Positions 16,297-25,114 of a DNA stretch of 64,000 nt are shown in pieces. Both the position numbers and the translations under genes were made by a program. The DNA comes from JABFRJ01 sp031374735 (GTDB lineage Bacteria; Pseudomonadota; Alphaproteobacteria; Rhizobiales; Hyphomicrobiaceae): NCBI GenBank assembly GCA_031374735.1, contig JANMGQ010000227.1, positions 6,735 to 70,734 of the forward strand, given 5' to 3'. The notes beneath the pieces were generated by a model, which saw only the letters and a program-made list of their open reading frames with translations, had not been told where the DNA came from and did no database searches. Position 1 is the first letter of the stretch, and each line of letters starts with the position of its first letter.

Positions 16297-17976
16297 TCAA
16301 GCAGGTTGTAACGATTTGGCAGGCGTAACTGTGGCCGCATCACCACTGCGCGTGAGGCGCAATTCTTCCGTCGCGACGGAAGTCGCGAGCGAGCGTTGGG
16401 CCAGACTGATGACGGCAAGATGTGGCAGCGCTGCACGCACGGCGCGCGCGAGCGTCGCCTGTGCCGGCTCGTCCAGCGCCGAGAGGCTGTCGTCGAGCAC
16501 GGCCACGTCGGGAGCATGCAAAAGGATGCGCGCGAAACCGAGCCGCTGGCGCTCTGCTGCAGACAGCACCTGATCCCACCGCGCACTCTCATCAATACGG
16601 GTTGCAAGGTGCGGCAGGCCGACCGCCGTCAGGGCTGCGCGCGCAGCCGCGTCGTCGATGTGACGCGACGGATCGGGATATGTGAGCACCCCGCGCAGCG
16701 AGCCGAGCGGCACGTACACGCGTTGTGGCAACATCATCACCCGCTGGCCCTCGGCCCCATGCCCATGGACCTGAGCCGACAGCGCTCGAGCGATCATGGT
16801 TTTGCCGGCGCCACTGTCCCCCACGATGTGCTGCCACGCGCCCGGCTTGGTGTCGACGCGGGGCAGTGAGAGATAGGGCGGCTGTGCGGGTTCAGCATCG
16901 ACGGCGGCGCTGGCATCCACGATGTCCATCACGCGGCGGGCCGATGCGTACCATTCGGCAATGCGGTTGTAGTTGTCGACCACCCAGGAGATGGCGATCT
17001 GCACCTGAATGAAGGCTGCGGCCAACTGCGTGACTTGGCCCAGCGTCAGGTCTCCGGCGAGGTATTTCGGGGCGGCAAACAGCAGCGGGATGATCGGGAT
17101 CATCGGACCAGAGCTGTTGGTGATCCAGGTCACATGGCCGTGGCTTTTGACGACGTTCAGCCAGCGGCCGACGAGCGTATCGTAGAACCGGGCCAGGATC
17201 GCCTTTTCAGCATTGCCGCCTTTCATCAGCGCGATCGTCTCGGCGTTGTCGCGCAGCCGCATCATGGCGAAGCGGAAATAGCCCTCCGCCTCGTTCTTCT
17301 GGCCGACGCGGCCGACGAGCGGCTTGCCGACCCAGGCCATCAGCAGCGAGGCCGTGATGCCGTAGGCAAAGGCGAGCCAGACCATGTAGCCGGGCACGCC
17401 CGCATAGGATCCGCCGACGCTCCACAGGATCGACACGAACGCGATGCCCCCGATAACAGCCGAGAGCAGGCCGATACCGAGATCAACCAGGATTTCCGTG
17501 GCCCAGCGCGTGTCGTCTGAAATGCGATATTCCGGGTTGGGCGGCTCCTTCCCCGAGGCGTTCATATGGTAGAAGCGTTGCTTGTCGAGCCATGTGTCGA
17601 GCAGCCGTTCCACCAGCCAGGCGCGCCAGCGCACCTGCAACGTCTCACGCGTGATGACGATGGCCACACCAATGGCCGCCATGCAGGCAACGATGCCAAA
17701 AAACACCAGCATCGCCTGTTTGACGGTTGCGACGTCCTTCTTTTCAAGCGCGTCAAAGAACCACCGATTCCAGTGGTTCATCTGCACGGTGATGTAGGTC
17801 GACAGCACGAGACTGGTCGCGAGCCCGAGCGTGAGCAACCACGCCCGTCGCGCGGTCGCGCCGATCCAAAAGCCGCTCGACAGCCCGAGGAACGCCTTGG
17901 CAACGCGCGGCTCAAGATTGAAGCCGCCGTGCTCCTGCGCAGCCACTTGCCCGGCCTGTCCATCCGGCGCGCTCAT
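16297..17976 (-). CDS. SbmA/BacA-like ABC transporter with fused ATPase domain
   Basis: 559 residues. An N-terminal membrane domain of the SbmA_BacA/ABC_membrane_2 type (about residues 30-350, with WNRWFFDALEKKDVATVKQA and the helix-rich YDTLVGRWLNVVKSHG) is followed by a nucleotide-binding domain. Walker A is GDSGAGKTMIARAL, the signature is LSAAERQRLGFARIL and Walker B is DVAVLDDSLSALD. The residue after the Walker B aspartate is D instead of the usual catalytic E. The switch position reads VISLAQRSLA, so the usual H-loop His appears to be Q. Similar proteins (YddA, Rv1819c-like) move peptides or cobalamin. ATP turnover may be weak. Confidence 0.85.
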   Translation of the reverse strand: MSAPDGQAGQVAAQEHGGFNLEPRVAKAFLGLSSGFWIGATARRAWLLTLGLATSLVLSTYITVQMNHWNRWFFDALEKKDVATVKQAMLVFFGIVACMAAIGVAIVITRETLQVRWRAWLVERLLDTWLDKQRFYHMNASGKEPPNPEYRISDDTRWATEILVDLGIGLLSAVIGGIAFVSILWSVGGSYAGVPGYMVWLAFAYGITASLLMAWVGKPLVGRVGQKNEAEGYFRFAMMRLRDNAETIALMKGGNAEKAILARFYDTLVGRWLNVVKSHGHVTWITNSSGPMIPIIPLLFAAPKYLAGDLTLGQVTQLAAAFIQVQIAISWVVDNYNRIAEWYASARRVMDIVDASAAVDAEPAQPPYLSLPRVDTKPGAWQHIVGDSGAGKTMIARALSAQVHGHGAEGQRVMMLPQRVYVPLGSLRGVLTYPDPSRHIDDAAARAALTAVGLPHLATRIDESARWDQVLSAAERQRLGFARILLHAPDVAVLDDSLSALDEPAQATLARAVRAALPHLAVISLAQRSLATSVATEELRLTRSGDAATVTPAKSLQPA

Positions 17977-18111
17977 GCTTCAGCCCCCTCGCCCGTGATC
18001 AGGCATGCCGTGGAGACGCGGTTACGCCGCCCAGACTGAAGCTGGCATGAACGGATATTGGCGCTCAAACAAGGCCGTCTGGCGGGTTGTTCCGGCAGCC
18101 GTCCAGAAACA

Positions 18112-19377
18112 TCAGCGAAACAGCACTGTTGCCGTTGCCATGGCCGCAAGCCCCTCGCGGCGGCCGGTAAAGCCAAGGGTTTCGGTCGTGGTAGCCTTCA
18201 CGCTGACGCGTGACATGTCGATGCCGACGAGGTCCGCCATGGTGCGCCGCATCTGATCTCTGAATTTCGATATTTTGGGCGACTCGCATAAAATAGTAAT
18301 ATCAACATTCGAAACAAATCCACCCGCTGCTTGCACGCGACGTCGCGCTTCAAGCACAAACTGGCTTGACGCTGCATTGCGCCATCTCTCATCATCGTTT
18401 CTGAAATGCACGCCAATATCGCCATCTGCAATCGTACCAAGCAGAGCGTCGGTCAAGGCATGCAATCCAACATCGCCATCAGAATGCGCATCTACACCCT
18501 TATCATGCGGAATATTTACGCCGCAAATCCAAACATGATCACCGGCTTTGAATTTATGTACGTCAAAACCTTGTCCCGTTCTGATGTCCGGCAGAGGAGC
18601 TATGGTTTCAGAAAGGCGTTGTTCAGCCATGATGACATCCTGTCGTGTCGTAATTTTTACATTGCCACCACCACTCTCGACAACCTTCACGGGGATCCCC
18701 GCCCACTCCGCCATGCTGGCGTCATCCGTGAAATCGCGCCGATTCTCAGCGGCAGCTCGCTTATGAACTGCTAATATCTGGTCATGCCGGAACACCTGCG
18801 GTGTCTCCGCACGCCACAATCCAGTCCTTGGAATCGTCTCTCCGATCAATCGATTGGCCGTGCATCGCTTCAAAGTATCAACAAGTTCTGTGGCCAAAAT
18901 AGCCGCGGAGCTTGTTTGCAAGGCATTCAAAACGGAGGATATCATATCGATAGTTACAAAGGGACGCGCCGCATCATGGATCATGACAAGATTTGGTTGC
19001 TTGTTTCCGAAACTTTCAAGCCCCCTATGAACAGAGGCTTGCCGGTCCTGTCCGCCTATTGCCACATCAAGGAGTTTCGCATGGTCATCGAGCGCTGAAA
19101 TTGCTTTTGTATAAAAATCATGATCGTCTTCATGAATGACAACTTTTATCGAATCAACTTGTTTATGAGCAATGAACGGCTGCAATGTATGCGCCAGCAT
19201 CGCCATGCCATTTAAGGGGATGTACTGCTTCGGGCCGGTTTGACGATCAGCGGCCGCACGTGTCCCACGTCCGGCGGCGACAATCAGGGCGGCAACTCGT
19301 GTCATCGTGCTCGCTATGGGAGGCCCGGCTTCTGGCGATAGCTGATCGGCATTATGCCTTAGTGTAGAAATGGACAT
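18112..19377 (-). CDS. ispDF: Bifunctional IspD/IspF isoprenoid biosynthesis enzyme
   Basis: Fusion of 4-diphosphocytidyl-2-C-methyl-D-erythritol synthase (N-terminal) and 2-C-methyl-D-erythritol 2,4-cyclodiphosphate synthase (C-terminal) of the MEP pathway. The IspD part has AALIVAAGRGTRAAADRQTG and MIHDAARPFVT. The IspF part has GQGFDVHKFKAGDHVWICG, DAHSDGDVGLHALTDALLG and VKATTTETLGFTGRREGLAA. 19377 has GGA about eight bases upstream; the conserved domain begins at MTRVAAL (19305), so the start is uncertain. Long stretches (about 18250-19200) are clearly more AT-rich than neighbouring genes, with codons such as ATA, AAA and TTT. This suggests the gene was replaced by transfer. Confidence 0.94.
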   Translation of the reverse strand: MSISTLRHNADQLSPEAGPPIASTMTRVAALIVAAGRGTRAAADRQTGPKQYIPLNGMAMLAHTLQPFIAHKQVDSIKVVIHEDDHDFYTKAISALDDHAKLLDVAIGGQDRQASVHRGLESFGNKQPNLVMIHDAARPFVTIDMISSVLNALQTSSAAILATELVDTLKRCTANRLIGETIPRTGLWRAETPQVFRHDQILAVHKRAAAENRRDFTDDASMAEWAGIPVKVVESGGGNVKITTRQDVIMAEQRLSETIAPLPDIRTGQGFDVHKFKAGDHVWICGVNIPHDKGVDAHSDGDVGLHALTDALLGTIADGDIGVHFRNDDERWRNAASSQFVLEARRRVQAAGGFVSNVDITILCESPKISKFRDQMRRTMADLVGIDMSRVSVKATTTETLGFTGRREGLAAMATATVLFR

Positions 19378-19588
19378 ATGCTTATCCAACGGAAACGACT
19401 CACAATAAGTCCCCGATTACGCCAATATCGTGTCACGGTCCATCGTGGCATCGTCGAACGTGGCTGGCAATACGGCGTGTGGACAACGGTGAGGCTCGGC
19501 GCTTTCCGTCGGGTCTTTGACGTTGTGCGTCGTTGCTCGTAGGAGGCTTGGTCTCGTAGGAGTCCCGGGCTTGGCATAGGATCGTCAC

Positions 19589-20806
19589 GTGACCCCGCAT
19601 TTCGACCCGCACGATTTGACGTATGCCCGAGACCCTTATCCGGTCATGGCGGAGCTGCGCCGGGAAAAGCCCGTACACTATTCTCCGGCATTGAAGGGAT
19701 GGGCGGTCCTGCGTCACGCGGACGTCCAGCGCGTCATGCGCGATGCTGAGATGTCTGCGGACAAAATGTCGCCGTTCTATGCCGCACTGCCACCAGGGCA
19801 AAAGTCGCAGGTCGAGATCCTGGTGACCTATCTCGGTGGCTGGCTCGTGTTCAAAGACCCGCCCGTGCACACGCGGCTCCGGTCGCTGATTGCGCGTGCC
19901 TTCACGCCGAAGGCGCTCTCCGGCATCCGCCCCAATGTCGAGCACATTGTTGCGCTCTTGCTCAAGGATCTGGACGGCAAACGGGAGTCGGATCTCGTTG
20001 CTGATTTTGCCAATCCGCTGCCAGCCTACGTCATCATGGACATGCTTGGCGTTCCGCGCGCGTTGCTCGCCGAGATGCGGGCGTGGTCGGAGGACATCAA
20101 GCTGTTCATCGGCACGGCCCGCCAGACACCGGACAAATATGCCCTCGCGCGCCGCGGCACTGAGGCGATGGCCGCATGCTTTCGCGAGCTGATCACGGCT
20201 CGGCGTGCCAAGCCCCACGATGACATTCTCGCGATGCTCGTCGCGGCCAATGACGCCCAGGATGGACGGCTTTCTGATGACGAACTGATTGCCACGTCGA
20301 TCCTGTTCCTGTTCGCAGGCCATGAAACGACTGCGAGCCTGATCGCGATGGCGTCGCTCGGTCTGATGCAGGACGAGGCCGCGCGCGCAACATTTTTCAG
20401 TCTTAGAACGCCGCTGGAGGCGCAGATTGCGGTGGAGGAATTCCTGCGCTTCGACGGACCAACGCCGGCAATGATGCGGGTGGCGCTGCGCGATGTTGAG
20501 ATCGGTGGCCAGGCGATCAAGGCGGGCGACCGGGTCTGGGCGTTCATCGGCGCGGCGAACCGCGATCCCGATGTGTTTGCGACACCTGACAAACTGGATT
20601 TGCGGCGTACCCCTAATCCGCACGTGACGTTCGGATTCGGGGCGCATTTCTGTCTCGGCGCGCCCCTCGCGCGCATGGAAGCGCAGATTGCGCTGCCAAA
20701 GCTGCATGCCCGCTATCCCCGCATGGCAATCGCGACCGAACCTGAGCACTGGAACGACGGCTTGACGTTGCGTGGCCCGGGGCGCGTGCGGGTGATGCTG
20801 GAGTGA
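19589..20806 (+). CDS. Cytochrome P450
   Basis: 405 residues, a soluble bacterial class I P450. The I-helix motif is LFAGHETTASL. The K-helix E-x-x-R is in EEFLRFDGPTP. The haem-binding loop is FGFGAHFCLGAPLAR with the axial cysteine. It begins MTPHFDPHDLTYARDPYPVM and shows no membrane anchor. No ferredoxin or reductase gene lies next to it, so electron donors must be encoded elsewhere. The substrate is unknown. It is convergent with chrA, with a seven-base gap. Confidence 0.95.
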   Translation: MTPHFDPHDLTYARDPYPVMAELRREKPVHYSPALKGWAVLRHADVQRVMRDAEMSADKMSPFYAALPPGQKSQVEILVTYLGGWLVFKDPPVHTRLRSLIARAFTPKALSGIRPNVEHIVALLLKDLDGKRESDLVADFANPLPAYVIMDMLGVPRALLAEMRAWSEDIKLFIGTARQTPDKYALARRGTEAMAACFRELITARRAKPHDDILAMLVAANDAQDGRLSDDELIATSILFLFAGHETTASLIAMASLGLMQDEAARATFFSLRTPLEAQIAVEEFLRFDGPTPAMMRVALRDVEIGGQAIKAGDRVWAFIGAANRDPDVFATPDKLDLRRTPNPHVTFGFGAHFCLGAPLARMEAQIALPKLHARYPRMAIATEPEHWNDGLTLRGPGRVRVMLE

Positions 20807-20813
20807 TGCGCCG

Positions 20814-22118
20814 TTACAGGCCTGCCAAGTAGATCACCACCGCCAGCGCCGAAGACACGGCGAGAACGGCCGGAATGCCCCAATGCCGCCACAGCAGCAG
20901 TACGCCGGAGACAATGCCGAGCACGACGACGCGCCAATCGATGGACGTCAGCGTTGGCGTCCAAAGTTTCAGCCAGCCAACAGCGTTCAGATCGACCTTG
21001 GCGAAGACCACGTGCAGCGCGAACCATACCGCGAGGTTCAAGATGACGCCGACGACGGCGGCCATGATCGCGGTCAGCGCGCCCTTCAAGCGTGGCTGCG
21101 TGCCGAGCCAGGCGATGTAGGGCGCGCCAGCGAAGATCCACAGCAGGCATGGGGCAAATGTGGCCCACAGCGCGACAGCTGCGCCCGCAAGACCCAAAAA
21201 CCAGCCGCCCTGTTTGAACGCGGCGACGAAGCCGACGAACTCCGTGACCAGGATCAGCGGTCCAGGCGTCGTCTCGGCGAGGCCGAGGCCGTCCATCATC
21301 TCGCCCGCCGTCAGCCAGCCGTACGCCTGCACGACATCCTGCCCCATGTAGGCGAGCACGGCGTAGGCGCCGCCGAACGTGACGACAGCGAGCTTGGAGA
21401 AGAACCACGCCATCTGTGAGAGCACGTGGTCACGTCCAGCAATCGCCGCCATCGCCAGCAACGGCAGCGCCCAGATGGCGAGCCAGATGCTGACTGTGCG
21501 CGCGGTTGTGGCGAATGATACGCGTGCATCAATAGCGCCGACGGCCGCAGGCGTTGCCGCGCCGCTGTTACGCCAGAAGCCAAACAATGCCGCGATCAAT
21601 ACGATCAGGGGAAATGGTGCTGCGAAGAAGAAGATCGCGACGAACGACAGCGCCGCGATGATCCAATGCTCCTGCTTCGAGAGCGCACGTTTGGCCACGC
21701 GCAGCAGCGCCTCAATCACGATCACCAAGACAGCCGCCTTCACGCCGAGAAACAGCGCCTCGATGACAGGTACTTTGCCGAACGCGGCGTAGATCATCGA
21801 CAGCGCGAGGACGACGAGCGCGCCCGGAATAACGAACAGCAGCCCCGCCATCAGCCCCCCGCGCAGGCCGTGCAGCTTCCACCCCGCATAGGTCGCAAGC
21901 TGCATCGCCTCCGGCCCCGGCAGCAGCATGCAGAAACCGAGCGCATCGAGGTATTCACGCTCAGTCAGCCATTTTTTTTCGTCCACGATCACCTTGTGCA
22001 TGAGCGCGATCTGCGCCGCCGGCCCACCAAACGACAGCAGTCCAATTCTCGTGAAGGCGGCCTGCGCTTCCGCGAAGGTGGGTGTGCTGCCCGCTGCTTC
22101 AGCTTTCATGATGTCCAT
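20814..22118 (-). CDS. chrA: Chromate transporter ChrA
   Basis: Membrane efflux protein of the CHR superfamily, about 434 residues with two homologous halves. The first half has FTRIGLLSFGGPAAQIALMH and CMLLPGPEAMQLATYAGW. The second repeats the pattern as FFSKLAVVTFGGAYAVLAYM and AETTPGPLILVTEFVGF. Ten to twelve hydrophobic segments are visible. The start at 22118 (MDIMKAEAAGS) is favoured; an upstream ATG at 22166 is possible. It is the last gene of a probable operon rhodanese-ChrB, MFS, ChrA. Confidence 0.94.
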   Translation of the reverse strand: MDIMKAEAAGSTPTFAEAQAAFTRIGLLSFGGPAAQIALMHKVIVDEKKWLTEREYLDALGFCMLLPGPEAMQLATYAGWKLHGLRGGLMAGLLFVIPGALVVLALSMIYAAFGKVPVIEALFLGVKAAVLVIVIEALLRVAKRALSKQEHWIIAALSFVAIFFFAAPFPLIVLIAALFGFWRNSGAATPAAVGAIDARVSFATTARTVSIWLAIWALPLLAMAAIAGRDHVLSQMAWFFSKLAVVTFGGAYAVLAYMGQDVVQAYGWLTAGEMMDGLGLAETTPGPLILVTEFVGFVAAFKQGGWFLGLAGAAVALWATFAPCLLWIFAGAPYIAWLGTQPRLKGALTAIMAAVVGVILNLAVWFALHVVFAKVDLNAVGWLKLWTPTLTSIDWRVVVLGIVSGVLLLWRHWGIPAVLAVSSALAVVIYLAGL

Positions 22119-22169
22119 CCGGCGCGGTGTTCGCGCATGTGTGCGAAGTGATAAACAAGGAAGCAAGCA

Positions 22170-23402
22170 TCAGCGCTGTTCTTCCGGCGGCGTGACATCG
22201 CGAAACGTCCACAATAGCGCGAGATCGTAGGCGATCTTGAGCACACCGCAGATGATCAGCGGCAAGGCGGTGTAACCGGCCGCGAACATGGCGCCCGCGA
22301 TGGCCGGTGCACTCGCTGCGGCGAGACTGCGCGGCACGGATGTGAAACTGGCGGCTGCCGGTCGCTCCGCCGGCGTGACCACGGCCATGACATAGGACGA
22401 GCGCGTCGGCACATCCATCTGTGAAAGGGCAGCACGCACCAGCAACAAACCGAGCGCCACATCAAGGCGTGGCGAGAGAGCCGCTGCGATCAGGCACAAG
22501 CTCGAGGGAATATGCGTCCACACCATCGTGTTGATGAGGCCTATGCGTTTGGCGAGCCATGCTGCAACCGGAAACGAGAACGCCGACAGCACGCCTGTCC
22601 AGAAGAAGAAGAGGCCCGCGGCTGCGACGGACATGCCGAAGGTGTTGAACAACCACAGCGCCATCAGCGACTGCACGACAAACCCGCCGGCGAAACTGTC
22701 GATGCTGAACAGCGCCGCCAGCTTATAGACGATCCCCTTGGACGGGCCGAGTGCCGCGATCTGTTTCGCCTCAGCTGGCCGCGTATCACGCGGCACCTGT
22801 GCGTAAGCCATGCCACCAGCCAGGCCGAGCAGTGCATAGAGCGTAAACATGATCTTCAACGCCGCCAGTTCGGAGATGCCGAAACGCGCCATGAGATCGG
22901 GACTGCCGGCTGCGAGTGCGCCGCACGCGCCTGCCATGGCGCCAATGAAACTGTAACGCGCGAACATGCGCGTGCGTTCCGCGTCAGCGGTGTAGCGCGA
23001 CAACACCGTGTGTTCGAGCGGCACGAAGATGCTGACGCTGCCCGACGACGGGTTGATCGTGCCCAAAAATGCGATCAGCAGCACGAGTGCGAACACGCTC
23101 GGCAGGACCACAAACGCGAGGCCCGTCACCACCATCAACCCGGCCGCAGCCATCAGCAGGGCGCGCTGATCGAACTTTGCTCCATACCAGCCGATGGCGA
23201 GCGTCATCAGAGCTGAGCCGAAGAGCGACACCGTCGCGACGACGCCGACCTCGAACGGGCCGTAGCCCAGACGCGTCAGATACAGTGGCAACAGCACCGC
23301 AACAAAGCCGTCGCTGAAGTCGCGCAGCGCCCGCGCAACATAGATGGCCGGCACGGGCGAACTCGCGCCAGCCCGCACATGCGCCGTTAGGTTAGAGGTC
23401 AT
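22170..23402 (-). CDS. Major facilitator superfamily transporter (chromate-operon type)
   Basis: About 410 residues with some twelve hydrophobic segments. It starts MTSNLTAHVRAG at 23402, where GGGG lies about six bases upstream; ATGs at 23414 and 23423 are alternatives. Typical MFS features are RALRDFSDGFVAVLLPLYLT (helix 1) and GWYGAKFDQRALLMAAAGL (loop 2-3). Downstream, helices 5 and 11 are proline- and glycine-rich. MFS proteins of this kind are often found between chrB-like and chrA genes. It is 51 bases upstream of chrA on the same strand. The substrate is not shown. Confidence 0.88.
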   Translation of the reverse strand: MTSNLTAHVRAGASSPVPAIYVARALRDFSDGFVAVLLPLYLTRLGYGPFEVGVVATVSLFGSALMTLAIGWYGAKFDQRALLMAAAGLMVVTGLAFVVLPSVFALVLLIAFLGTINPSSGSVSIFVPLEHTVLSRYTADAERTRMFARYSFIGAMAGACGALAAGSPDLMARFGISELAALKIMFTLYALLGLAGGMAYAQVPRDTRPAEAKQIAALGPSKGIVYKLAALFSIDSFAGGFVVQSLMALWLFNTFGMSVAAAGLFFFWTGVLSAFSFPVAAWLAKRIGLINTMVWTHIPSSLCLIAAALSPRLDVALGLLLVRAALSQMDVPTRSSYVMAVVTPAERPAAASFTSVPRSLAAASAPAIAGAMFAAGYTALPLIICGVLKIAYDLALLWTFRDVTPPEEQR

Positions 23403-23653
23403 ATCGCGCCCCATCTGGTTCAATCGTACTCATCGGCAGTCCCTGGTGTCCGACGCTCTCGGAGGATGCAGGCTCAGCGCGCGCTCGGCGCGACGCCTCT
23501 GATTGGCGAGGTTCCAAAGTGCAACGCGCCTCAGGACACCTCGCAATATGTGCCGCAGTTTCGCAAAGCGCGACATCCGTTGGGCGGATTGACGGACGCA
23601 CGCCGCCGCGTCGCCAGCTCGCGCAGGCAGACGAGGCGTCGCAGCGCGTGTCA

Positions 23654-24475
23654 TCACGCACTGGCTTTCGAAGGTGTCGGCCAGTTGTGCGTTTCGCCGG
23701 TCGCATCGCGACACCAGCGATAGAACGCGTCGTACAGGGCAATCCCCGCATCGAGTTGCGCGAGATCATCCTTGTACATGCGCGACAGCCCGAGCGAGGC
23801 CGCGAGCAAGCCCGGCGCTTCCGGTGCGAGATCAAGCCGCGCCGTATCGGCGGCGCGCACAATGGTTGCGAGTTGGTTCAGCGCGGGATGCGCCAAGCCG
23901 AACTCCTCAATCATGACATCGAAGGTGCACAGCTCGCCGCGGTGGCTCCAGTGCACGCCGTCGATGTCGAAGGGCGTAGCTTTGAAACGATCGGCGACAT
24001 CAGGCACTTCAGCCGGCGCGACGAACAAAAACACCGCCTGCGGATCGATGAAGCGACGGATCAGCCACGGGCAGGCGATGCGGTCGACCTTCGGTCGCTG
24101 ACGCGTAACCCACACGGTGCGACCCTGAGCGTCGCGCGGCGGTAACGCGGCAACGCGCACCATCGGCAGCCTGGCCTCGCGCCACGCAACGATGCCACCT
24201 TCGAGGCTCTCGGCCGCGATGCCCGAATGGCGCAACCAGGCAGCGGCGCCCTGGCTGATCTTCTTGCCCTTCTGGCAATACACGACGACTTGGCGATCCT
24301 TGTAGAGATGCGCCCAGTATTCAGGCTCGGCCCAGGTGCGGCGCTCCGCTCCCGGAATGAAATGTCCGTTGGCGGCGAAGTCGTCGTCCATGCAGACGTC
24401 GACCAGCGCGGGTGCGTCGGGAGTGCCCATGCGACGCGCAAGGGCTTGTACGGTGATTTCTGACGGGGACGGCAT
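23654..24475 (-). CDS. Rhodanese-ChrB domain protein
   Basis: 273 residues. Residues 1-110 form a rhodanese domain with the active-site cysteine in VVVYCQKGKKISQGAAAWLR. Residues about 125-270 match the ChrB C-terminal domain (VTRQRPKVDRIACPWLIRRF and DPQAVFLFVAPAEVPDVADR). The start has a strong AGGAGGTG ribosome site six bases upstream. ChrB proteins are chromate-responsive regulators or resistance factors; this fused form lacks the N-terminal DNA-binding domain. It is the first gene of the chromate cluster, 251 bases ahead of the MFS gene. Confidence 0.88.
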   Translation of the reverse strand: MPSPSEITVQALARRMGTPDAPALVDVCMDDDFAANGHFIPGAERRTWAEPEYWAHLYKDRQVVVYCQKGKKISQGAAAWLRHSGIAAESLEGGIVAWREARLPMVRVAALPPRDAQGRTVWVTRQRPKVDRIACPWLIRRFIDPQAVFLFVAPAEVPDVADRFKATPFDIDGVHWSHRGELCTFDVMIEEFGLAHPALNQLATIVRAADTARLDLAPEAPGLLAASLGLSRMYKDDLAQLDAGIALYDAFYRWCRDATGETHNWPTPSKASA

Positions 24476-24749
24476 GCGTCCACCTCCTGATGTGAGCTGC
24501 GGACGCAGCGGGAGGATCGGACGCGATATTTGGGCCTAGGCCTCACGGGGCAATCGCGGTTGGCCCCATGTTTCACAACTGGCCGACAGACGACGCTCCT
24601 GTCAAGCGAATGCTGACCGACCAGAGCTTCGGCAGTATTGGCCGAGAGTCAAACCAGGGTTAAACGAGCCGAAATCGGATACGCGCTGTGCACATCATCC
24701 GATCTGTGCCGCAATTGTCTACCGCATTGATTTAAATAAATAAAATCGT

Positions 24750-24823
24750 TGGAGGCCACGCCCGGAATTGAACCGGGGTACGCGGATTTGCAGTCCGCTA
24801 CGTAACCACTCCGCCACGTGGCC
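24750..24823 (-). tRNA. tRNA-Cys (GCA)
   Basis: Read on the minus strand the gene starts GGCCACGTGGCGGAGTGG and ends with the encoded CCA. The acceptor stem GGCCACG pairs with CGTGGCC. The anticodon loop is CTGCAAA with anticodon GCA. The T-arm GGTTCAATTCC is canonical. It is 74 bases including CCA. A short AT-rich tract just downstream (24728-24748) may help termination. No integrase or duplicated tRNA end lies beside it. Confidence 0.97.
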
Positions 24824-24884
24824 ATCCTTGCGAGCAGGAACCCCTGACGCGAAGGTCGCATACCAGAAGCGCCGAACCGTAGCA

Positions 24885-24914
24885 ATCGGCACAATGCACA
24901 TCGGCACAATGCAC
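24885..24914. repeat. 15-bp perfect tandem duplication
   Basis: ATCGGCACAATGCAC occurs twice in immediate succession (24885-24899 and 24900-24914), upstream of the tRNA-Cys and in a region without genes. It is a simple slippage-type duplication or a pair of binding sites; nothing else supports a function. Confidence 0.8.
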
Positions 24915-25114
24915 GTCCGCGCCCACTGCGGCCTTGGGAAGCGTTGTGCTATTTATGTTTTGATCGGCAAACGCCATTCGAGACCAAAGGGCGTGGCTGG
25001 CGCTACCACTTAAAGGGCTCAACAACTCCAATCAGACAGCCATTGTGGAAATCTGAAGCGCCCCCCATATAGCAGCGGTCAATGTCCTTGGCACCGCCTT
25101 GGGAGAGAGCACTC

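Noticed and set aside
24750..24914. Integration site at the tRNA-Cys gene
   Set aside because: No duplicated tRNA end, integrase or island-like gene content lies beside it.
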